From: Alphaproteobacteria bacterium UBA6178
GTDB lineage: Bacteria; Pseudomonadota; Alphaproteobacteria; Rickettsiales; UBA3002
Assembly: GCA_002422205.1 (NCBI GenBank)
Contig: DITS01000015.1
Coordinates: forward strand, 1 to 12,917
Length of the DNA stretch: 12,917 bases
Reading direction: 5' to 3'
Each line of letters begins with the position of its first letter. The first letter of the stretch is position 1. Of the stretch, positions 11,894-12,917 are shown piece by piece. Under the pieces are notes generated by a model, which did not search any database, was not told the DNA's origin, and saw only the letters and a list, made by a program, of their open reading frames with translations. The translations under genes and the position numbers were made by a program.

Positions 11894-12574
11894 ATGACAT
11901 GCCTCAGTGATTTAGGTTTCATTGAGGCGGTTTCGCAAGTGCTGGCTATGCTGGAAAGTGTTGCGTTTTTATTAACGCTGCCTGCACTTATTTTTGTTAC
12001 CGGATTACTGAGTCTAGGTATCAATTACCTGATCAAACCGAAAAGACGGATAGTTAATATCCCCCGAGTTTTATTTGCAATCCTGCAGATTACCCTGTTT
12101 TTTCCCAAGCTGATTTTATACGGGCTGCTGGTTATCTGGATTGCGGCTGCTGCTTTTAGCTGTGTTGATGCTATTGTTCTCGGCTTTTTCATTATGACTT
12201 GGATGGCACTAGGCTTTTACCATGTATGGGAATGGGGTTATCAATACATTGACCGCATGGCGTATCGACGGGGCTGGGCCGATTCCGTTGCGGAAGAATA
12301 TGATAGCTATGATGACAGCGATTGGATGACGCCATCTGCTTTGCAAGCGAAAGCGCCGGTTAAAAAGGGTGTGCTTGGCCGTATCCGAGTGGTCAAAAAA
12401 ACTCTGGCACAAATTGAGGAAGAGCGCATGCGGGATGCGGCGCGCCGTGCAGGGCTTGTGGTGCCCGTGCCAGATGCACCACCTAAGTTGCTAGCCGCGC
12501 CGAAGGGCTCCCCATTCTGGGCACGCCGTGACCCGCTGAAGGGCACAAGCTTTGACCCGAAACGAAAGAAATAA
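11894..12574 (+). CDS. three-helix membrane protein of unknown function
   Basis: I do not recognise a family. The 226 residues have an N-terminal membrane half and a soluble C-terminal half. Hydrophobic segments lie at about 22-46, 57-85 and 87-112, and a positively charged loop KPKRR (48-52) suggests that the first loop is cytoplasmic. After residue 113 come an aromatic stretch YHVWEWGYQYIDRMAYRRGW (109-128), an acidic patch EEYDSYDDSD (134-143) and a Lys/Arg/Pro-rich tail ending FDPKRKK. The ATG is one base after the ispA stop, with GGAG inside the ispA end 5 bases before it, so translation is coupled to ispA; tlyA follows after three bases. Many alphaproteobacteria have dxs in this place. 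It could serve the membrane side of isoprenoid or envelope metabolism, but only its position suggests this. Confidence 0.82.
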   Translation: MTCLSDLGFIEAVSQVLAMLESVAFLLTLPALIFVTGLLSLGINYLIKPKRRIVNIPRVLFAILQITLFFPKLILYGLLVIWIAAAAFSCVDAIVLGFFIMTWMALGFYHVWEWGYQYIDRMAYRRGWADSVAEEYDSYDDSDWMTPSALQAKAPVKKGVLGRIRVVKKTLAQIEEERMRDAARRAGLVVPVPDAPPKLLAAPKGSPFWARRDPLKGTSFDPKRKK

Positions 12575-12577
12575 CCC

Positions 12578-12917
12578 ATGAAAATGCGACTGGATCAATT
12601 GCTGGTGGAGCGTGGGCTGGTGGAAAGCAAAACCAAAGCGCAGGCGCTGATTTTATCGGGCAATGTGCTGATTGGTACCAAGCGCGCTGACAAGGCGGGT
12701 ACGCAAGTGGCGGATGATGCGGATATCACGATTAAGGGGCAGGAGCATCCGTGGGTGTCGCGCGGCGGGATGAAGCTGGCGCATGCATGTGCGCATTTCG
12801 CCATCGATGTGCGCGGTATGGTGGCGATTGATGTGGGCGCATCGACCGGCGGTTTTACCGATGTGTTGTTACATCAGGGTGCCGATAAAGTTTATGCGGT
12901 GGATGTCGGGCATGGGC
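12578..12917 (+). CDS. tlyA: TlyA family 2'-O-ribose rRNA methyltransferase, N-terminal part
   Basis: TlyA-type enzymes methylate the 2'-O of rRNA cytidines in an S-adenosylmethionine-dependent way; some members are also labelled hemolysins. The visible 113 residues include an S4 RNA-binding domain, MRLDQLLVERGLVESKTKAQ (3-22) to about 55, the linker WVSRGGMKLAHA (59-70), and the start of the Rossmann methyltransferase fold with AIDVGASTGGFTDVLLHQG (83-101) and VYAVDVGHG at the window edge. Catalytic residues further on are not visible. The ATG at 12578 has only a weak purine-rich site upstream; a second ATG at 12584 would begin MRLDQLL. It is the fourth gene of the xseB-ispA operon and runs off the window. 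Confidence 0.94.
   Translation, partial: MKMRLDQLLVERGLVESKTKAQALILSGNVLIGTKRADKAGTQVADDADITIKGQEHPWVSRGGMKLAHACAHFAIDVRGMVAIDVGASTGGFTDVLLHQGADKVYAVDVGHG

Overview
The window is a housekeeping stretch of an alphaproteobacterial chromosome. The main evidence is three conserved gene neighbourhoods: ffh-rpsP-rimM-trmD-rplS followed by leuC, plsY-dprA-topA, and xseB-ispA-tlyA. Base composition looks moderate (roughly half G+C by eye). leuC (leucine synthesis) and dprA argue against a strongly reduced, Rickettsia-like parasite. I cannot place it below class from this sequence.

Layout. (1) 1-4121, minus strand: read 5' to 3' on that strand, ffh (signal-recognition GTPase), rpsP (S16), an unannotated 21-residue membrane peptide, rimM, trmD, rplS (L19), a 68-bp palindromic repeat, then the first 34 codons of leuC. 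(2) 4164-4811, plus strand: an acidic, mostly helical protein I do not recognise. Its likely promoter overlaps the ffh start codon, and its stop codon directly touches the topA stop codon. (3) 4812-10339, minus strand: plsY, dprA, a beta-propeller-like protein resembling the DUF4915/TIGR03032 group, and topA. All three junctions overlap (4, 17 and 4 bases), so this is a tight, translationally coupled operon. (4) 10340-10656: the only long gene-free gap. It holds a strong rho-independent terminator facing the minus strand with no recognised gene in front of it, an iron-box-like palindrome inside a larger 9-bp inverted repeat, and a good promoter for the next operon. (5) 10657-12917, plus strand: xseB, ispA, a three-helix membrane protein of unknown function, and the first 113 codons of tlyA. 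Many alphaproteobacteria carry dxs between ispA and tlyA; here the unknown membrane protein sits in that place.

Functionally, the first operon couples ribosome assembly, tRNA modification and protein targeting. The second mixes phospholipid synthesis, DNA uptake/recombination and DNA topology. The third combines exonuclease VII, isoprenoid chain elongation and rRNA methylation. I see no phage, insertion sequence, CRISPR array, tRNA or rRNA gene. The least explained items are the 21-residue peptide ahead of rimM, the orphan terminator and palindromes at 10426-10546, the propeller protein in the dprA-topA operon, and the membrane protein in the dxs slot.
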